Source: Betaproteobacteria bacterium (GTDB lineage Bacteria > Pseudomonadota > Gammaproteobacteria > Burkholderiales > Casimicrobiaceae). Taken from it: a DNA stretch of 64,000 nucleotides. The position numbers and the translations under genes are program-made. Positions 52,349 through 62,309 of this stretch are shown one piece after another; the first letter of the stretch is position 1; the number at the start of each line of letters is the position of its first letter. Under the pieces are notes generated by a model. The model ran no database searches. It worked only from the letters and a program-made list of their open reading frames with translations, and was not told the DNA's origin. The stretch is taken from positions 682,001 to 746,000 of the forward strand of contig JAAFJO010000002.1 of assembly GCA_013298145.1 (NCBI GenBank), in the 5' to 3' direction.

Positions 52349-54016
52349 CTACCGTACCCCGAAAAGCTCGGCCTGCGCATAGTGTGGAGAGCGCAGGGTC
52401 GCGAGCTCAAGTGCCTGACGCCGTGTGCTCACGATGCGGTCGCGACCCATCTCGTCGGCAAAGCCAGTACGTTGGAAGAGGGATTCTGCTTGGGGCGAAA
52501 GCCCGAACACAATGACCTCACGATCGAGTGCGAGCTGATCACGAACAAACTGCTGCATAAGCTCTGCCGCGTTGGTGTCGATGTAGATCACTTCGAGCAT
52601 ATCGATCACCACCACACGCGCCGTGTTCGGCACGTGGAGGGCGGACTCAAGTTTGTCGAGTACGCCGAAGAAAAGTGCGCCGCGAAGACGTAGCGCCGAA
52701 ACACTCGGCGGAAGCGGCAGCGAAGGCGCATCTGCATCCTTTGCGAGATCGGTGATTTCAACGACCTGCGCTGCTTCGGTAAGTCGCTTGATTAAAAGGA
52801 TCGCCGCCAACAACATCCCGACTTCCACGGCCACCGTAATGCTGAAGAGTACGGTTAACACGAATGTTGACACGAGCGTAACGTTGCGAAGCGGGGTGTA
52901 GCGTCGCATCTCGCTGAAGGCCCGCCAATCCATCATGCCGTATGCGGTCCACACGAGTATCGCTGCGAGCGCGGGGAATGGCACATGCTTTGCAAGCGGC
53001 GCGGCCAGCAGCAAAAACACGAGCACGATGCCCGCATGAATCACAGCCGCCATCGGTGTTTGCGCGCCATTTCGCACATTGGCGCTGGTGCGCGCCATCG
53101 CGCTCGTCGCTGCGAGTCCACCGAAAAGGGGCGTAATCAAATTGGCCAGACCTTGGCCGATGAGCTCTTGGTTTGGATCGGAGTGATCTCGCGTTTGCTT
53201 ATCGGTGACGACCGCGCACAGTAGCGACTCGATCGCCGCGAGCAGCGCAATAGCGATGGCGGGCGGAATCAGCGCGCCAAGCCTCGATGGATCGAAGTCG
53301 GGCCACGCGGGCGACGGGAATGACGCAGAGATTTCGCCGAATCGGGAGCCAATCGTCGCGATTCCCGAAGGCGCAAACTGCATGAAAGCGGTTGCGAGCA
53401 CGATCAAAACAAACGGTGCGGGCACCGTTCGCGCCCAGCGTTTCGGCCAGATGAATAAAAAAGCAAGTGCGGCGGCCGCCATGGCGAAACTTGGCCAGTG
53501 CAGATCGCGTAGCGTTTCAGCGATGACCCGAACGATGCCGAAAAACTCCGCAGGCATATTGGTGATGGGGAGCCCCAAGAAATCTTTCACCTGCGAAAGC
53601 GCGATGAGCACCGCGATACCGTTTGTGAAGCCGATCACTACGGAGTTGGGAATAAACCGAATCAAGCCGCCGAGTTTGAACGCGCCAAGCGCAACCAAGA
53701 TCGCGCCGGCCATCATCGTGCAGATCACCAAATTGGCGAATCCGTAGCGCGCGTTAATGGCATAGAGCACTACGATGAACGCGCCCGTGGGCCCACCTAC
53801 GCAAAGTCGCGTACCGCCAAACGCGGCCATAACGAATCCGGCGATCACCGCGGTGATAAGCCCCTGCTCCGGCGAGACGCCACTCGCGATTGCAAACGCC
53901 ATCGCTAAAGGAATCGCAATGATCCCGACAGTTACGCCCGCGAGCAGGTCGCTACGGAATTTCTCCGCTGAGTAGTGCGCGAGTTCCGAGACGAGGCGGG
54001 GTTGAAAACTCAGCAT
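52349..54016 (-). CDS. SulP family anion transporter with STAS domain
   Basis: 555 residues. Membrane part ~1-400 with about twelve to fourteen segments: GVTVGIIAIPLAMAFAIASGV, GGTRLCVGGPTGAFIVVLY and ESLLCAVVTDKQT are SLC26/SulP signatures. The C-terminal STAS domain is ~430-530 (VVVIDMLEVIYIDTNAAELM). SulP proteins carry sulfate, bicarbonate or other anions; the substrate is not readable. Monocistronic. A TACACT lies 9 nt before the ATG. Confidence 0.92.
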   Translation of the reverse strand: MLSFQPRLVSELAHYSAEKFRSDLLAGVTVGIIAIPLAMAFAIASGVSPEQGLITAVIAGFVMAAFGGTRLCVGGPTGAFIVVLYAINARYGFANLVICTMMAGAILVALGAFKLGGLIRFIPNSVVIGFTNGIAVLIALSQVKDFLGLPITNMPAEFFGIVRVIAETLRDLHWPSFAMAAAALAFLFIWPKRWARTVPAPFVLIVLATAFMQFAPSGIATIGSRFGEISASFPSPAWPDFDPSRLGALIPPAIAIALLAAIESLLCAVVTDKQTRDHSDPNQELIGQGLANLITPLFGGLAATSAMARTSANVRNGAQTPMAAVIHAGIVLVFLLLAAPLAKHVPFPALAAILVWTAYGMMDWRAFSEMRRYTPLRNVTLVSTFVLTVLFSITVAVEVGMLLAAILLIKRLTEAAQVVEITDLAKDADAPSLPLPPSVSALRLRGALFFGVLDKLESALHVPNTARVVVIDMLEVIYIDTNAAELMQQFVRDQLALDREVIVFGLSPQAESLFQRTGFADEMGRDRIVSTRRQALELATLRSPHYAQAELFGVR

Positions 54017-54068
54017 TGCGCAATGAGTGTAGCGCTAGCGCGCTTTCTCGCTTAATTTCTCTCAGCCA

Positions 54069-55277
54069 ATGGCCTCAAAACGCGAGCGCAATGCGCGGCA
54101 TTTTTTGCCATATAAATCTTCGCTGAACTTACTTAATACTTTTGCCGTGCGCTACCCATCTACATTCAAATCGATATCTTTGCGCTACGTTATCGTTGCC
54201 ATCTGTCTATTCACGGGTATCGCCCTTGCGAGTAGCGCCGCTGCCCGAGCGCAAAGCCCCCTATCGAGCCCGGTTGACTTTCGTGCGATCGACAAGTTGA
54301 TCGAAAAGGAAATGGCGGCGCGCAACATTCCAGGCCTTTCGTTAGCAATTGTTCGCCGGGGCGAACTTGTGTACTCGAAGGGCTTCGGCGTTGCCAATCT
54401 GGAGCATGCGATTCCAACGACCCCTGACACCGTGTTCGCAATTGCGTCGGTCAGTAAACCTATATTGGCGATCGCAATTGGTAGGCTCGTAGAGCAAGGG
54501 AAACTCTCTTGGCGTGATCCAATCTCCAAATATCTACCAGGCACCCCGGAATCATGGCGAAACGTCACCATTGCACATTTGGCTAATCACACATCGGGCA
54601 TCGTGCGCGAGTCGCCGAAGTTTGATGAGAATGCCGAGATCGCCGATTTTGAACTGATCGAAGCCACATTCGGTGTCGCGCTTGCTTTCCCCACCGGTAC
54701 GAAGATGCAATATTGCAATATTTGCTACTTTGCGCTTGCCGAAACGATCACCCGCGTTACTGGTGAGCCGTGGCCCAAATTCGTAAAGCGTGAGTTGTTT
54801 GATGTGGCCGGGATGGGAGACACCCGGACCACGAGTGTGCGCGATCTTGTTGCGAAGCGCGCTGCTTCCTACGCGTGGAAGGATGGGAGTTACTCGAATG
54901 TTCGGGAGTACGTTGCGCTCCGACCGAGCGGCGCATTTTTGTCTACCGTGGTCGATCTCGCGCGCTTCGAAAGCGCGCTCTACAACGGAAAACTCGTTTC
55001 AGCGAAGACGCTCGAAACCCTCACAACGCCAACGCGATTAGCCGGCGGAGAAATCGGACGAATGGGAAACGACCCATTTGGCTATGGCCTCGGCTGGGAT
55101 GTTGGCACTCTCGACGGGCAGCTGCGCGTGGCGCATGGCGGATCGCTCGCGGGGTTCCGCACGATGTACGCGCGCTACCCGGAAAGCGGTTGGGCGGTTA
55201 TTCTGCTCGCCAACAGCACCACAACGAGGTCGTTTTCGCTCGAGCGTCTCGTCGCCAAACTCCTACCAATGGACTAG
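54069..55277 (+). CDS. secreted serine hydrolase (class C beta-lactamase/esterase family)
   Basis: 402 residues from the ATG at 54069; the first ~40 residues precede a signal-like hydrophobic segment (YVIVAICLFTGIALASSAAARAQ), so a GTG at 54147 giving a shorter start is also plausible. The SxxK motif is SVSK in FAIASVSKPIL, the YxN is YCN in QYCNICYFAL, and HGG is in VAHGGSLAGF. The fold covers penicillin-binding proteins, EstB-type esterases and AmpC; activity on beta-lactams cannot be assumed. Confidence 0.88.
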   Translation: MASKRERNARHFLPYKSSLNLLNTFAVRYPSTFKSISLRYVIVAICLFTGIALASSAAARAQSPLSSPVDFRAIDKLIEKEMAARNIPGLSLAIVRRGELVYSKGFGVANLEHAIPTTPDTVFAIASVSKPILAIAIGRLVEQGKLSWRDPISKYLPGTPESWRNVTIAHLANHTSGIVRESPKFDENAEIADFELIEATFGVALAFPTGTKMQYCNICYFALAETITRVTGEPWPKFVKRELFDVAGMGDTRTTSVRDLVAKRAASYAWKDGSYSNVREYVALRPSGAFLSTVVDLARFESALYNGKLVSAKTLETLTTPTRLAGGEIGRMGNDPFGYGLGWDVGTLDGQLRVAHGGSLAGFRTMYARYPESGWAVILLANSTTTRSFSLERLVAKLLPMD

Positions 55278-55380
55278 TTCGTGCAAGCGAGCACTACGAC
55301 AGTTAGCGCGACGAAAACTGTCAAAAGTCTGGTCGCGGTGCGAGCAAGCAAGATGCGAAGGGGCGCTCGCGATCCCGACG

Positions 55381-55890
55381 CTAGCCGATGTGTTTTCGCA
55401 TCCGGATCGGTTGCAACGCGCCGGCGAAGATCGTTGCGAAGGTGCGCTCAGACTCAACGCTGAAGCCCAGTTTCTCGAAATAGGCCTTGAACTGCGGTGA
55501 ATAGGTATCAACCGGAATTCGGATCGAGTTCACAGAACTTTTCCGCGCGAGCTTCTCTAGCGAATCGAGAAGTAGTGTGGTGAAACCGCGCCCCGAGAAC
55601 GTTTTGGTGACGCCCAGGCGACGCAGCTCCCAGCTGCCGTCTTTCGCAGGCACGTAAGAGAGCGCAGCCACGGGCAGATTGCTGCGATAGAGCACGAGCG
55701 CTCCGCCAACGCGCAAGTCGTCAGCGATTTGGTTGGGGTTGTCTTTGATTCGGCGCTGCGAAATCGCGACACGTTCGGACCAATCACCTTTCGTTAGCGC
55801 GGAAAGAATGGGCGCATCGCGCAGGCTTGCGCGAAGGATTTTGTATTTATCTTGTTCAAAAACCGTTCTTTTCGTGCCAAACATCGTCAC
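55381..55890 (-). CDS. GNAT family N-acetyltransferase
   Basis: 169 residues with a GTG start overlapping the metG stop (GTGA). The acetyl-CoA site is [39 protein letters not shown] is the usual GNAT beta-bulge region. Substrate unknown. Translational coupling to methionyl-tRNA synthetase may be chance or may hint at a tRNA- or protein-related target. Confidence 0.85.
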   Translation of the reverse strand: MTMFGTKRTVFEQDKYKILRASLRDAPILSALTKGDWSERVAISQRRIKDNPNQIADDLRVGGALVLYRSNLPVAALSYVPAKDGSWELRRLGVTKTFSGRGFTTLLLDSLEKLARKSSVNSIRIPVDTYSPQFKAYFEKLGFSVESERTFATIFAGALQPIRMRKHIG

Positions 55891-58091
55891 GTGACTTTCA
55901 TTCCTGGCGTAGCACCAGTGTGGGGATTCAGGATATACAACCCGCTGGCATTGTCGCCATCTTTTGATGAAGCGGCAAGCACCATACCTTCGGAAACACC
56001 AAACTTCATTTTTCGTGGCGCAAGATTAGCAACTAATACCGTGAGTTGTCCGACAAGCGCGTCTGGCGCATATGCAGATTTAATGCCAGAGAAGACGTTG
56101 CGAAGTCGAGCGCTGCCGTCTTCGTTCTTCTCGTTTACGTCAAGGGTAAGACGCAGCAATTTGTCGCTGCCTTCCACATGTTCGGCGTTCACGATTTTCG
56201 CGATACGAAGATCGATCTTGATGAAATCGTCGATGTTGATGAAGGGATTGTTTGCACTGCTTTCAGACGTACTCATTTTTCTAGAGACTTCCGGTTTGCT
56301 TGGGGCTGACGCAGGTTTACTTGACGAATTGTCTTTATTATTTTTATCGGTCTCGCCCTTAGCTTTGTGGGGTTCTGCTACTTTATCTATTCCTAATAAC
56401 GCGTCAAGCTGACGTTCCTCAACGCGAGACATTAAGTGCGCGTAGGGCCTGATCGTATGACCTGGAGCAAGCGGGTCGTTGAGCGCAGCGAAACGGTCAA
56501 CCGCTACGTTGAGCAAGCTCGACACATCGGCAGCGAGTTTTGGCATTACGGGCGCGAGCATGACAGTCAGGCTACGGAACAAGCCGAGCGCGGTGCTACA
56601 CACGCTTTGCAATTCGTGCGCCTTCGTGTCGTCTTTGGCTAAGAGCCAAGGCGCCTTTCGATCAACGTATTGGTTTGCTGCGTCCGCCAGCTCCATTATT
56701 TTTCGGATCGCTTTGCCAAACTCTCGTTTGTTGTAGAGATCGGCCACTTCGGCACCGCCGTCGCGGGTGGATTTCAACAATGCGCGAGCTTCGTCATCCG
56801 CTTCGCCGCCCAGCTTCCCATCGAATCGCTTCGAGATGAATCCTGCGCATCGACTCGCGATATTTACGTACTTGCCGATCAAATCCGCATTCACGCGCGC
56901 CATGAAATCTTCGGCGGTGAAATCGAAGTCCTCCACGTTTGCGTTCAGCTTTGCCGCGATGTAGTAGCGCAGCCACTCGGGATTCATGCCGAGCTGGAGA
57001 TACTTGAGCGGGTCCACGCCGGTGCCGCGGCTCTTGCTCATCTTTTCTCCACCCATTTGGATGAAGCCGTGCACGTTCACACTATCGGGCACTTTGTAGC
57101 CCGCGAATCTGAGCATCGCAGGCCAGAAGAGTACGTGAAAGTAAGCAATGTCTTTGCCGATGAAATGAATTTGCTCCGTAGCGGGATCGGCTAGGAAATC
57201 AGCAAAGGAGCGCGGCTCACCATTCGCGCTTGCTTTGCCGGAGTCGAAATAGTTTTTGAGCGCCGCCAGGTAGCCAACGGGCGCATCCAGCCAAACGTAG
57301 AAAAACTTGCCCGGCGCGTCCGGGATCGGGATTCCGAAGTAAGGCGCATCTCGCGAGATGTCCCAATCGCCAAGCTTGCCGTCTTCGCCCAACCATTCTT
57401 TGCTCTTGGCAACGATCTCGCTCTGCAAACGTGGCGCACCGTGGCGATCCGTTTCGGTGGTCCAAGCGCGCAAAAACTCAACGCACTTCGGATCTGAGAG
57501 CTTGAAAAAGAAATGCTCGGAAGAGCGCATCTCGGGCGTTGCACCGGAGAGCGTTGAGTACGGATTTTTAAGATCGGTGGGCGCGTAGACCGCACCACAG
57601 TTCTCGCAGGAATCTCCGTACTGGTCTTTCTCGCCACACTTTGGGCATTCGCCTTTGATGTAGCGATCAGGCAAGAACATGCCCTTCACCGGATCGTAAA
57701 ACTGCTCAATGGTTTTCGTAGAAATGAAGCCGTTTGCTTTGAGCTTGCGGTAAATGTCTTGCGCGAGCTGAACGTTTTCCGGTGAGTCGGTTGAATACCA
57801 ATAATCGAACGAAAGGTGGAATCCGTCGTGGTATTCCTTCCGTGTTGCGGCGATTTCGGCGACGAATTCCTGAGGGGTCTTGCCGGCCTTCTCGGCCGCA
57901 ATCATGATCGGCGCGCCATGTGTGTCATCCGCGCAGACCCAATGCACTTTATGTCCCTGCATCCGCTGGAAACGCACCCAAATATCGGCCTGGATGTATT
58001 CCATCATGTGCCCGACATGGAATCGCCCATTCGCATAGGGCAGCGCGGTCGTTACGAAAATATTGCGGGGCGCGACAGTGGCGGAGTTCAT
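55887..58091 (-). CDS. metG: methionyl-tRNA synthetase
   Basis: 734 residues. The HIGH motif is in [19 protein letters not shown] near residue 346 ([10 protein letters not shown]), and the zinc knuckle is [19 protein letters not shown] linker of ~45 residues (~570-615: lysine, asparagine and serine rich) leads to the C-terminal tRNA-binding/dimer domain ([21 protein letters not shown]). It charges initiator and elongator tRNA-Met. The linker DNA (56290-56371) has the layout of the 82-nt element. Divergent from mrp, a common pairing in proteobacteria. Confidence 0.97.
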   Translation of the reverse strand: MNSATVAPRNIFVTTALPYANGRFHVGHMMEYIQADIWVRFQRMQGHKVHWVCADDTHGAPIMIAAEKAGKTPQEFVAEIAATRKEYHDGFHLSFDYWYSTDSPENVQLAQDIYRKLKANGFISTKTIEQFYDPVKGMFLPDRYIKGECPKCGEKDQYGDSCENCGAVYAPTDLKNPYSTLSGATPEMRSSEHFFFKLSDPKCVEFLRAWTTETDRHGAPRLQSEIVAKSKEWLGEDGKLGDWDISRDAPYFGIPIPDAPGKFFYVWLDAPVGYLAALKNYFDSGKASANGEPRSFADFLADPATEQIHFIGKDIAYFHVLFWPAMLRFAGYKVPDSVNVHGFIQMGGEKMSKSRGTGVDPLKYLQLGMNPEWLRYYIAAKLNANVEDFDFTAEDFMARVNADLIGKYVNIASRCAGFISKRFDGKLGGEADDEARALLKSTRDGGAEVADLYNKREFGKAIRKIMELADAANQYVDRKAPWLLAKDDTKAHELQSVCSTALGLFRSLTVMLAPVMPKLAADVSSLLNVAVDRFAALNDPLAPGHTIRPYAHLMSRVEERQLDALLGIDKVAEPHKAKGETDKNNKDNSSSKPASAPSKPEVSRKMSTSESSANNPFINIDDFIKIDLRIAKIVNAEHVEGSDKLLRLTLDVNEKNEDGSARLRNVFSGIKSAYAPDALVGQLTVLVANLAPRKMKFGVSEGMVLAASSKDGDNASGLYILNPHTGATPGMKVT
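56290..56371. repeat. possible 82-nt element inside the metG linker
   Basis: TCC-N10-GGG-N50-CCC-N10-GGG, with GGGCTGA (56303-56309) and CTCGCCC (56352-56358) 42 nt apart. The arms pair only partly. It coincides with an AT-rich stretch and with the low-complexity linker of the protein. Confidence 0.4.
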
Positions 58092-58178
58092 AGCAAAACC
58101 GAGGCCGACGCGTCGTTTCAGCGACGGCTTTCATTCGAGTCAGTGGAAACGCTCGATAGTAGCAAAGAGCGGCACATC

Positions 58179-58184
58179 TAGAAT
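58179..58184 (+). promoter_or_regulatory. -10 hexamer immediately before mrp
   Basis: TAGAAT, 7 nt before the ATG at 58192, no Shine-Dalgarno. Likely leaderless start. Confidence 0.55.
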
Positions 58185-58191
58185 CTGCGCT

Positions 58192-59271
58192 ATGAACCAA
58201 TCAGACGTGCTCTCCCATCTTGCCTCGTGTATCGATCCCAACACGGGGCGCGACTTCGTAAAAGACAAATCAATCAAATCGGTCTTGGTGACGGGTGACG
58301 ACGTGCTGGTCGAAATCGTGGTCGGTTATCCCGCTCGCAGTCAATACGAGGCGCTTCGCGACGTGGTCGCCGCCCACTTGCGCACACTCCCAGGCGTTGG
58401 CAAAGTGAGCGTTACGGTGGGGCACCGCATCGTGTCGCATGCCGTGCAGCGCGGCGTGAAGCTCAAGCCCGGCATCAAAAACATCATCGCTGTGGCCTCC
58501 GGCAAGGGCGGCGTAGGAAAGAGCACGACCGCGGCGAACCTCGCGCTCGCGCTTTCGGCGGAGGGTGCGAACGTGGGTTTGCTCGACGCGGATATTTACG
58601 GCCCTTCGCAGCCTGTGATGTTGGGCATCAGCGGACGCCCAGAAAGCGCAGACGGCAAAACGCTTGAACCGATGGAGGCGCATGGCCTGCAAGCGATGTC
58701 GATTGGCTTTTTGATCGACACCGATACGCCGATGGTGTGGCGCGGCCCGATGGTGACGCAGGCGCTGGAGCAGCTTCTCACCGACACCAACTGGCGCGAT
58801 TTGGATTACCTCGTGATTGACATGCCGCCGGGTACGGGCGACATCCAACTCACCCTGTCGCAAAAGGTGCCGGTCACAGGGGCGGTCATCGTGACGACGC
58901 CGCAGGAAATCGCAGTAATCGATGCACGCAAAGGCCTCAAAATGTTTGAAAAGGTCGGCATTCCGATTGTGGGCATTGTTGAAAACATGAGCACCCATGT
59001 GTGTTCAAACTGTGGGCACGTCGAATCCATTTTCGGCGAGGGCGGCGCGAAGGCCATGTGCAACGATTACAACGTGCCATTCCTCGGCGGGCTGCCGCTG
59101 GATGGACGCATTCGCGCCCAAGCCGATGGCGGGCGCCCCACGGTGGTGGCCGATCCCGACGGGTTGGTGTCCAAAACGTACAAGGAAATCGCCCGAAAAA
59201 CGGCTGTTTTCATCGCGCAGAAAAGCGAAGATCACTCGGCGAAGTTCCCTTCGATCAAAGTGGTGGCGTAG
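58192..59271 (+). CDS. apbC: Mrp/ApbC family iron-sulfur cluster carrier ATPase
   Basis: 359 residues from the ATG at 58192; the frame extends upstream without homology. An N-terminal MIP18-like domain (~1-80) precedes the P-loop ATPase with ASGKGGVGKSTTAANLA, LLDADIYGPSQPVML and IDMPPGTGD. CSNCGHVE near 275 supplies the bridging cysteines. It carries 4Fe-4S clusters to target proteins in the cytosol. Start of a plus-strand series with the isoprenoid genes. Confidence 0.95.
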   Translation: MNQSDVLSHLASCIDPNTGRDFVKDKSIKSVLVTGDDVLVEIVVGYPARSQYEALRDVVAAHLRTLPGVGKVSVTVGHRIVSHAVQRGVKLKPGIKNIIAVASGKGGVGKSTTAANLALALSAEGANVGLLDADIYGPSQPVMLGISGRPESADGKTLEPMEAHGLQAMSIGFLIDTDTPMVWRGPMVTQALEQLLTDTNWRDLDYLVIDMPPGTGDIQLTLSQKVPVTGAVIVTTPQEIAVIDARKGLKMFEKVGIPIVGIVENMSTHVCSNCGHVESIFGEGGAKAMCNDYNVPFLGGLPLDGRIRAQADGGRPTVVADPDGLVSKTYKEIARKTAVFIAQKSEDHSAKFPSIKVVA

Positions 59272-59329
59272 TGCGTGGGTGAATCGATTTTTCTCAAGCG
59301 CACCTCCGTGAGCTGACCGGGGTGTCGCG

Positions 59330-60043
59330 ATGAGTGAAAGCCGGTTCAGTTGTGTGGCGATCGTTCCAGCGGGCGGCAGCGGCGCCCGAATGGGTGCGAG
59401 CCTTCCAAAGCAATATCTCGAAATCGATGGCGTGAGCGTGCTCGAACACACGCTTCGAGCACTGAGCGCGGTTTCGAGGATCGAGCAAATCTATCTTGTG
59501 GTGCAGGCTGACGATATGATCGCACCTCGCATCCTTGATCGAGCAAAACTTGAACGAGTGCAGCTGCTTTCCTGCGCGGGCGCAACGCGTGCCCAAACGG
59601 TGACTCAAGCGCTTGCCGCGATTCGCCAAAAGGTGCTGCGCGCTGCCCAGGTGCTTGTGCATGATGCGGCGAGGCCTTGCGTGACCGCCAATTCGATTGA
59701 GCGACTCATTGAGGTGGCAAACGATTCGCCTGAGGGCGCTCTGCTAGCAATACCTATCTCCGAGACCGTCAAGCGCAGCGATCGGCAGGGCGAGTATCTG
59801 GAGACGGTGCCGCGTGAAGGCTTGTGGCGCGCGCAAACGCCCCAACTCTTTCCCTATGAAACGCTGGTGCATGCGCTCTCTGCATCACCTGACGTGACCG
59901 ACGAGTCGCAAGCCATCGAAGCGCTCGGCTTGCGGCCCAAGCTCGTGCAAGGCGATACGCGTAACTTGAAGATTACTTACCCCGAAGATCTCGCACTGGC
60001 CGCGTTTTTTCTTCGTCAGAGCGCGCCTAGAATTCAAGAATGA
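59330..60043 (+). CDS. ispD: 2-C-methyl-D-erythritol 4-phosphate cytidylyltransferase
   Basis: 237 residues. The nucleotide-binding [23 protein letters not shown] (parts: [15 protein letters not shown]), [10 protein letters not shown] and the late [10 protein letters not shown] blocks are canonical. It makes CDP-ME from MEP and CTP in the MEP isoprenoid route. Its stop overlaps the ispF start (ATGA). Confidence 0.97.
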   Translation: MSESRFSCVAIVPAGGSGARMGASLPKQYLEIDGVSVLEHTLRALSAVSRIEQIYLVVQADDMIAPRILDRAKLERVQLLSCAGATRAQTVTQALAAIRQKVLRAAQVLVHDAARPCVTANSIERLIEVANDSPEGALLAIPISETVKRSDRQGEYLETVPREGLWRAQTPQLFPYETLVHALSASPDVTDESQAIEALGLRPKLVQGDTRNLKITYPEDLALAAFFLRQSAPRIQE

Positions 60044-60528
60044 ACTTTCGTATTGGCACTGGCTTCGACGTGCATCAATTGGTCGAAGGTCGCAAACTCA
60101 TCATTGGCGGCGTAGAAATCGCTCATGCAAAAGGTTTGCTCGGCCATTCAGATGCGGATGTGCTGCTGCATGCGATTTGCGACGCGCTCTTGGGTGCCGC
60201 AGCCTTGGGTGACATTGGGAAGCATTTTCCGGATACTGATCCTGCGTTCAAGGGCGCGGATTCCCGCGTGCTCCTTCGCAGCGTGGTTGAGCGGTTGCGT
60301 GCCAACCGTTACGTCATCGGCAACATTGACGCCACGATCATGGCGCAGGCGCCCAAAATGGCGCCCCATATCGCCGCAATGCGCCAACACATCGCCGAAG
60401 ACTGTTTGGTTCCGATTGACGCAGTGAATGTCAAAGCCACAACCACTGAGAAGCTCGGTTTCGTTGGGCGAGAAGAGGGAATAGCTGCAGAGGCGGTTGC
60501 CCTGATTTATAACCCTATTGCCCATTAA
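60040..60528 (+). CDS. ispF: 2-C-methyl-D-erythritol 2,4-cyclodiphosphate synthase
   Basis: 162 residues. [13 protein letters not shown] and [20 protein letters not shown] hold the zinc ligands; [15 protein letters not shown] binds the cytidine. It closes CDP-MEP to MEcPP, two steps after IspD. Coupled to ispD by a 4-base overlap. A TAGAAT hexamer 6 nt before its ATG lies within the ispD end and could add an internal start. Confidence 0.97.
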   Translation: MNFRIGTGFDVHQLVEGRKLIIGGVEIAHAKGLLGHSDADVLLHAICDALLGAAALGDIGKHFPDTDPAFKGADSRVLLRSVVERLRANRYVIGNIDATIMAQAPKMAPHIAAMRQHIAEDCLVPIDAVNVKATTTEKLGFVGREEGIAAEAVALIYNPIAH

Positions 60529-60828
60529 TTGCGGCGGTAGCGATAGTGAGCCAAAGCGGGCTCGGCGCGCCGAAGCGATACGAACGTCTGAGCGTGTACG
60601 AGCCTGAAGCGCTCTTTCCTTCCGGTTTTTTGGGGTGACAAGGCGGCTGCCTCACTGCTGCGAGCCCGCGATACTTCGCCAAAACGGCGTGAAAAATCCT
60701 CACGTCCTTGAGCGGGCTCCGGAGTTTTTACTGATCTTTTCCTGGGGCGGCGTGCGCTCGCAGCGTTCAGCACGGCGCTTGTCGGGTGAACGCAGACTCT
60801 GCTCAGCACAGGTCTTTACAATGGCGTG
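60529..60828. other. 300-nt gap between ispF and a secreted protein gene
   Basis: No coding frame I can support. Short inverted repeats lie just after ispF (GAGCC...GGGCTC near 60548-60563 and the palindrome CGGCGCGCCG), GC-rich and without a T run. The end carries the promoter hexamer of the next gene. Confidence 0.5.
60817..60822 (+). promoter_or_regulatory. -10 hexamer immediately before the secreted protein gene
   Basis: TACAAT, five of six consensus bases, 6 nt before the GTG at 60829. The upstream GTG at 60826 is only 3 nt away, so 60829 is preferred. Confidence 0.6.
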
Positions 60829-61188
60829 GTGAGAAAACTTTTTGTTTCCCTTCTCGTCGCGTCACAGGCCGCGCTTCTGCCGCAGCCAGCGTTGGCTGCC
60901 GACGCTCCGTCGGCCCGGGTCGCTGCGCCGGAGCTTGCCCCGCCGCCGCCTGATCGTGAAAACGCACGGGTGTCGAATCGCGACTTGGTGGCTCAAGAGC
61001 GAGGCAAAGCGCAGGCCGACGAGGCGGTAGCAGGGGATAGTCGTGAAGAACGGATCGAAAGCCGACTTGCGATCATCCGCGAGCGCGGCTACACCATTAC
61101 CGATCCAGGCGCGGGTCGGTATGACCGTGCGACCAGCAATGGTCAGCGGCGGGTGAGCCCCAGCATGTGGCAGATTTTTCGGTTCTGA
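60829..61188 (+). CDS. small secreted protein, unknown function
   Basis: 119 residues from the GTG at 60829. A signal peptide (LFVSLLVASQAALLPQPALA-AD) is followed by a Pro/Ala-rich stretch (APELAPPPPDREN), a charged helix-like region (DSREERIESRLAIIRERGYTI) and a basic end with SPSMWQIFRF. No family is recognised. The terminal aromatic WQIFRF resembles outer-membrane-protein ends but there is no barrel. Stands alone between ispF and thrB. Confidence 0.6.
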   Translation: MRKLFVSLLVASQAALLPQPALAADAPSARVAAPELAPPPPDRENARVSNRDLVAQERGKAQADEAVAGDSREERIESRLAIIRERGYTITDPGAGRYDRATSNGQRRVSPSMWQIFRF

Positions 61189-61355
61189 TCCCCGACGGGC
61201 TCGTTTTGGGATTTCACAGGGAAATATCGATTGAGGTTTTGCTGCGGTGACAGCGGTCGAGAGGTCGGCAGCTATCGCCGGTGTGACAACAACCGATGTT
61301 TTCTTGATTGTGGCCGCGCGCCCTACCGCGTGCGTGCTGCTGCTTTGAGTGTTTC

Positions 61356-62309
61356 ATGTCAGTCTTTACTCGCGTTGCCGAAAGCGACGTTCAGGCTTGG
61401 TTGCCTCGATTTAATGTTGGTGAATTGCTCGAGCTCACGCCTATTTCGGAGGGCATCGAGAACACCAACTATTTTTTGACGACTTCGACCGCGCGCTTCG
61501 TACTTACGCTGTACGAGCGCATTCCTGCGGAAGACCTGCCTTTTTATCTAAACCTTGCGGCGCATCTAGCGAAGTCTGGCGTGGCCGTCCCTTCGCCCAT
61601 CGCCGACCGTAGCGGCGGGCTTTTTTCAATCCTGAACGGAAAGCCGGCATCTCTGACTGAGCGCGTGAGCGGCCGGCCGCACATGTCGCCCACTGAATCG
61701 GATTGTCAAGCCGTGGGCTCAGAGCTCGCGAAACTTCATCTCGCGAGCGCGAGCTTTCGCGGACGGATGACCAACAAGCGCGGCCCAGGCTGGATGTTGA
61801 GCACCTATCGGCGCGTTCGGCAGGTGGTGAACGCAGAGCAGGCCGCTTTTATTAACGACGAATTGGCATTCCAGCGGACCCGGCGTGAAACGCGTGTACC
61901 AAGCGGCGCAATTCATGCTGATCTTTTCTGTGACAACGTACTTTTCGACGAAGATCGATTGAGTGGCATCATTGATTTTGGTTTCGCCGCGACTGATGCG
62001 TTTGTGTACGACCTGGCGATTACCGTGAACGATTGGTGTATCGACTCGGTGGGTGAGCTCGATCCGGTGCGCCTCAAGGCAATGCTCGTTGCTTATTGTG
62101 GCGTGCGTGCGCTTACCGAGAACGAACAGTCGGTGTGGCCTGCAATGCTTCGCGCTGGCGCGCTACGCTTTTGGCTATCGCGGCTCGATGATTTTCATTT
62201 CCCACGAAGCGCGGAGTTAAACACGCCAAAAGATCCGACGCATTTTGAGCGGGTGCTTCGCTCGCGTGTGGATCGTCCGCACTACTGGCCCGAGGAGCTC
62301 GCATCGTGA
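61356..62309 (+). CDS. thrB: homoserine kinase (type II, ThrB2/APH fold)
   Basis: 317 residues from the ATG at 61356, the family start MSVFTRVAESDVQAWL. EGIENTNYFLTTS binds ATP, and IHADLFCDNVLFDED with IIDFGFAATDAFVYDLA hold the catalytic Asp and metal ligands of the aminoglycoside-phosphotransferase fold. It phosphorylates L-homoserine for threonine synthesis. Its stop overlaps the next start (GTGA). Confidence 0.95.
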   Translation: MSVFTRVAESDVQAWLPRFNVGELLELTPISEGIENTNYFLTTSTARFVLTLYERIPAEDLPFYLNLAAHLAKSGVAVPSPIADRSGGLFSILNGKPASLTERVSGRPHMSPTESDCQAVGSELAKLHLASASFRGRMTNKRGPGWMLSTYRRVRQVVNAEQAAFINDELAFQRTRRETRVPSGAIHADLFCDNVLFDEDRLSGIIDFGFAATDAFVYDLAITVNDWCIDSVGELDPVRLKAMLVAYCGVRALTENEQSVWPAMLRAGALRFWLSRLDDFHFPRSAELNTPKDPTHFERVLRSRVDRPHYWPEELAS

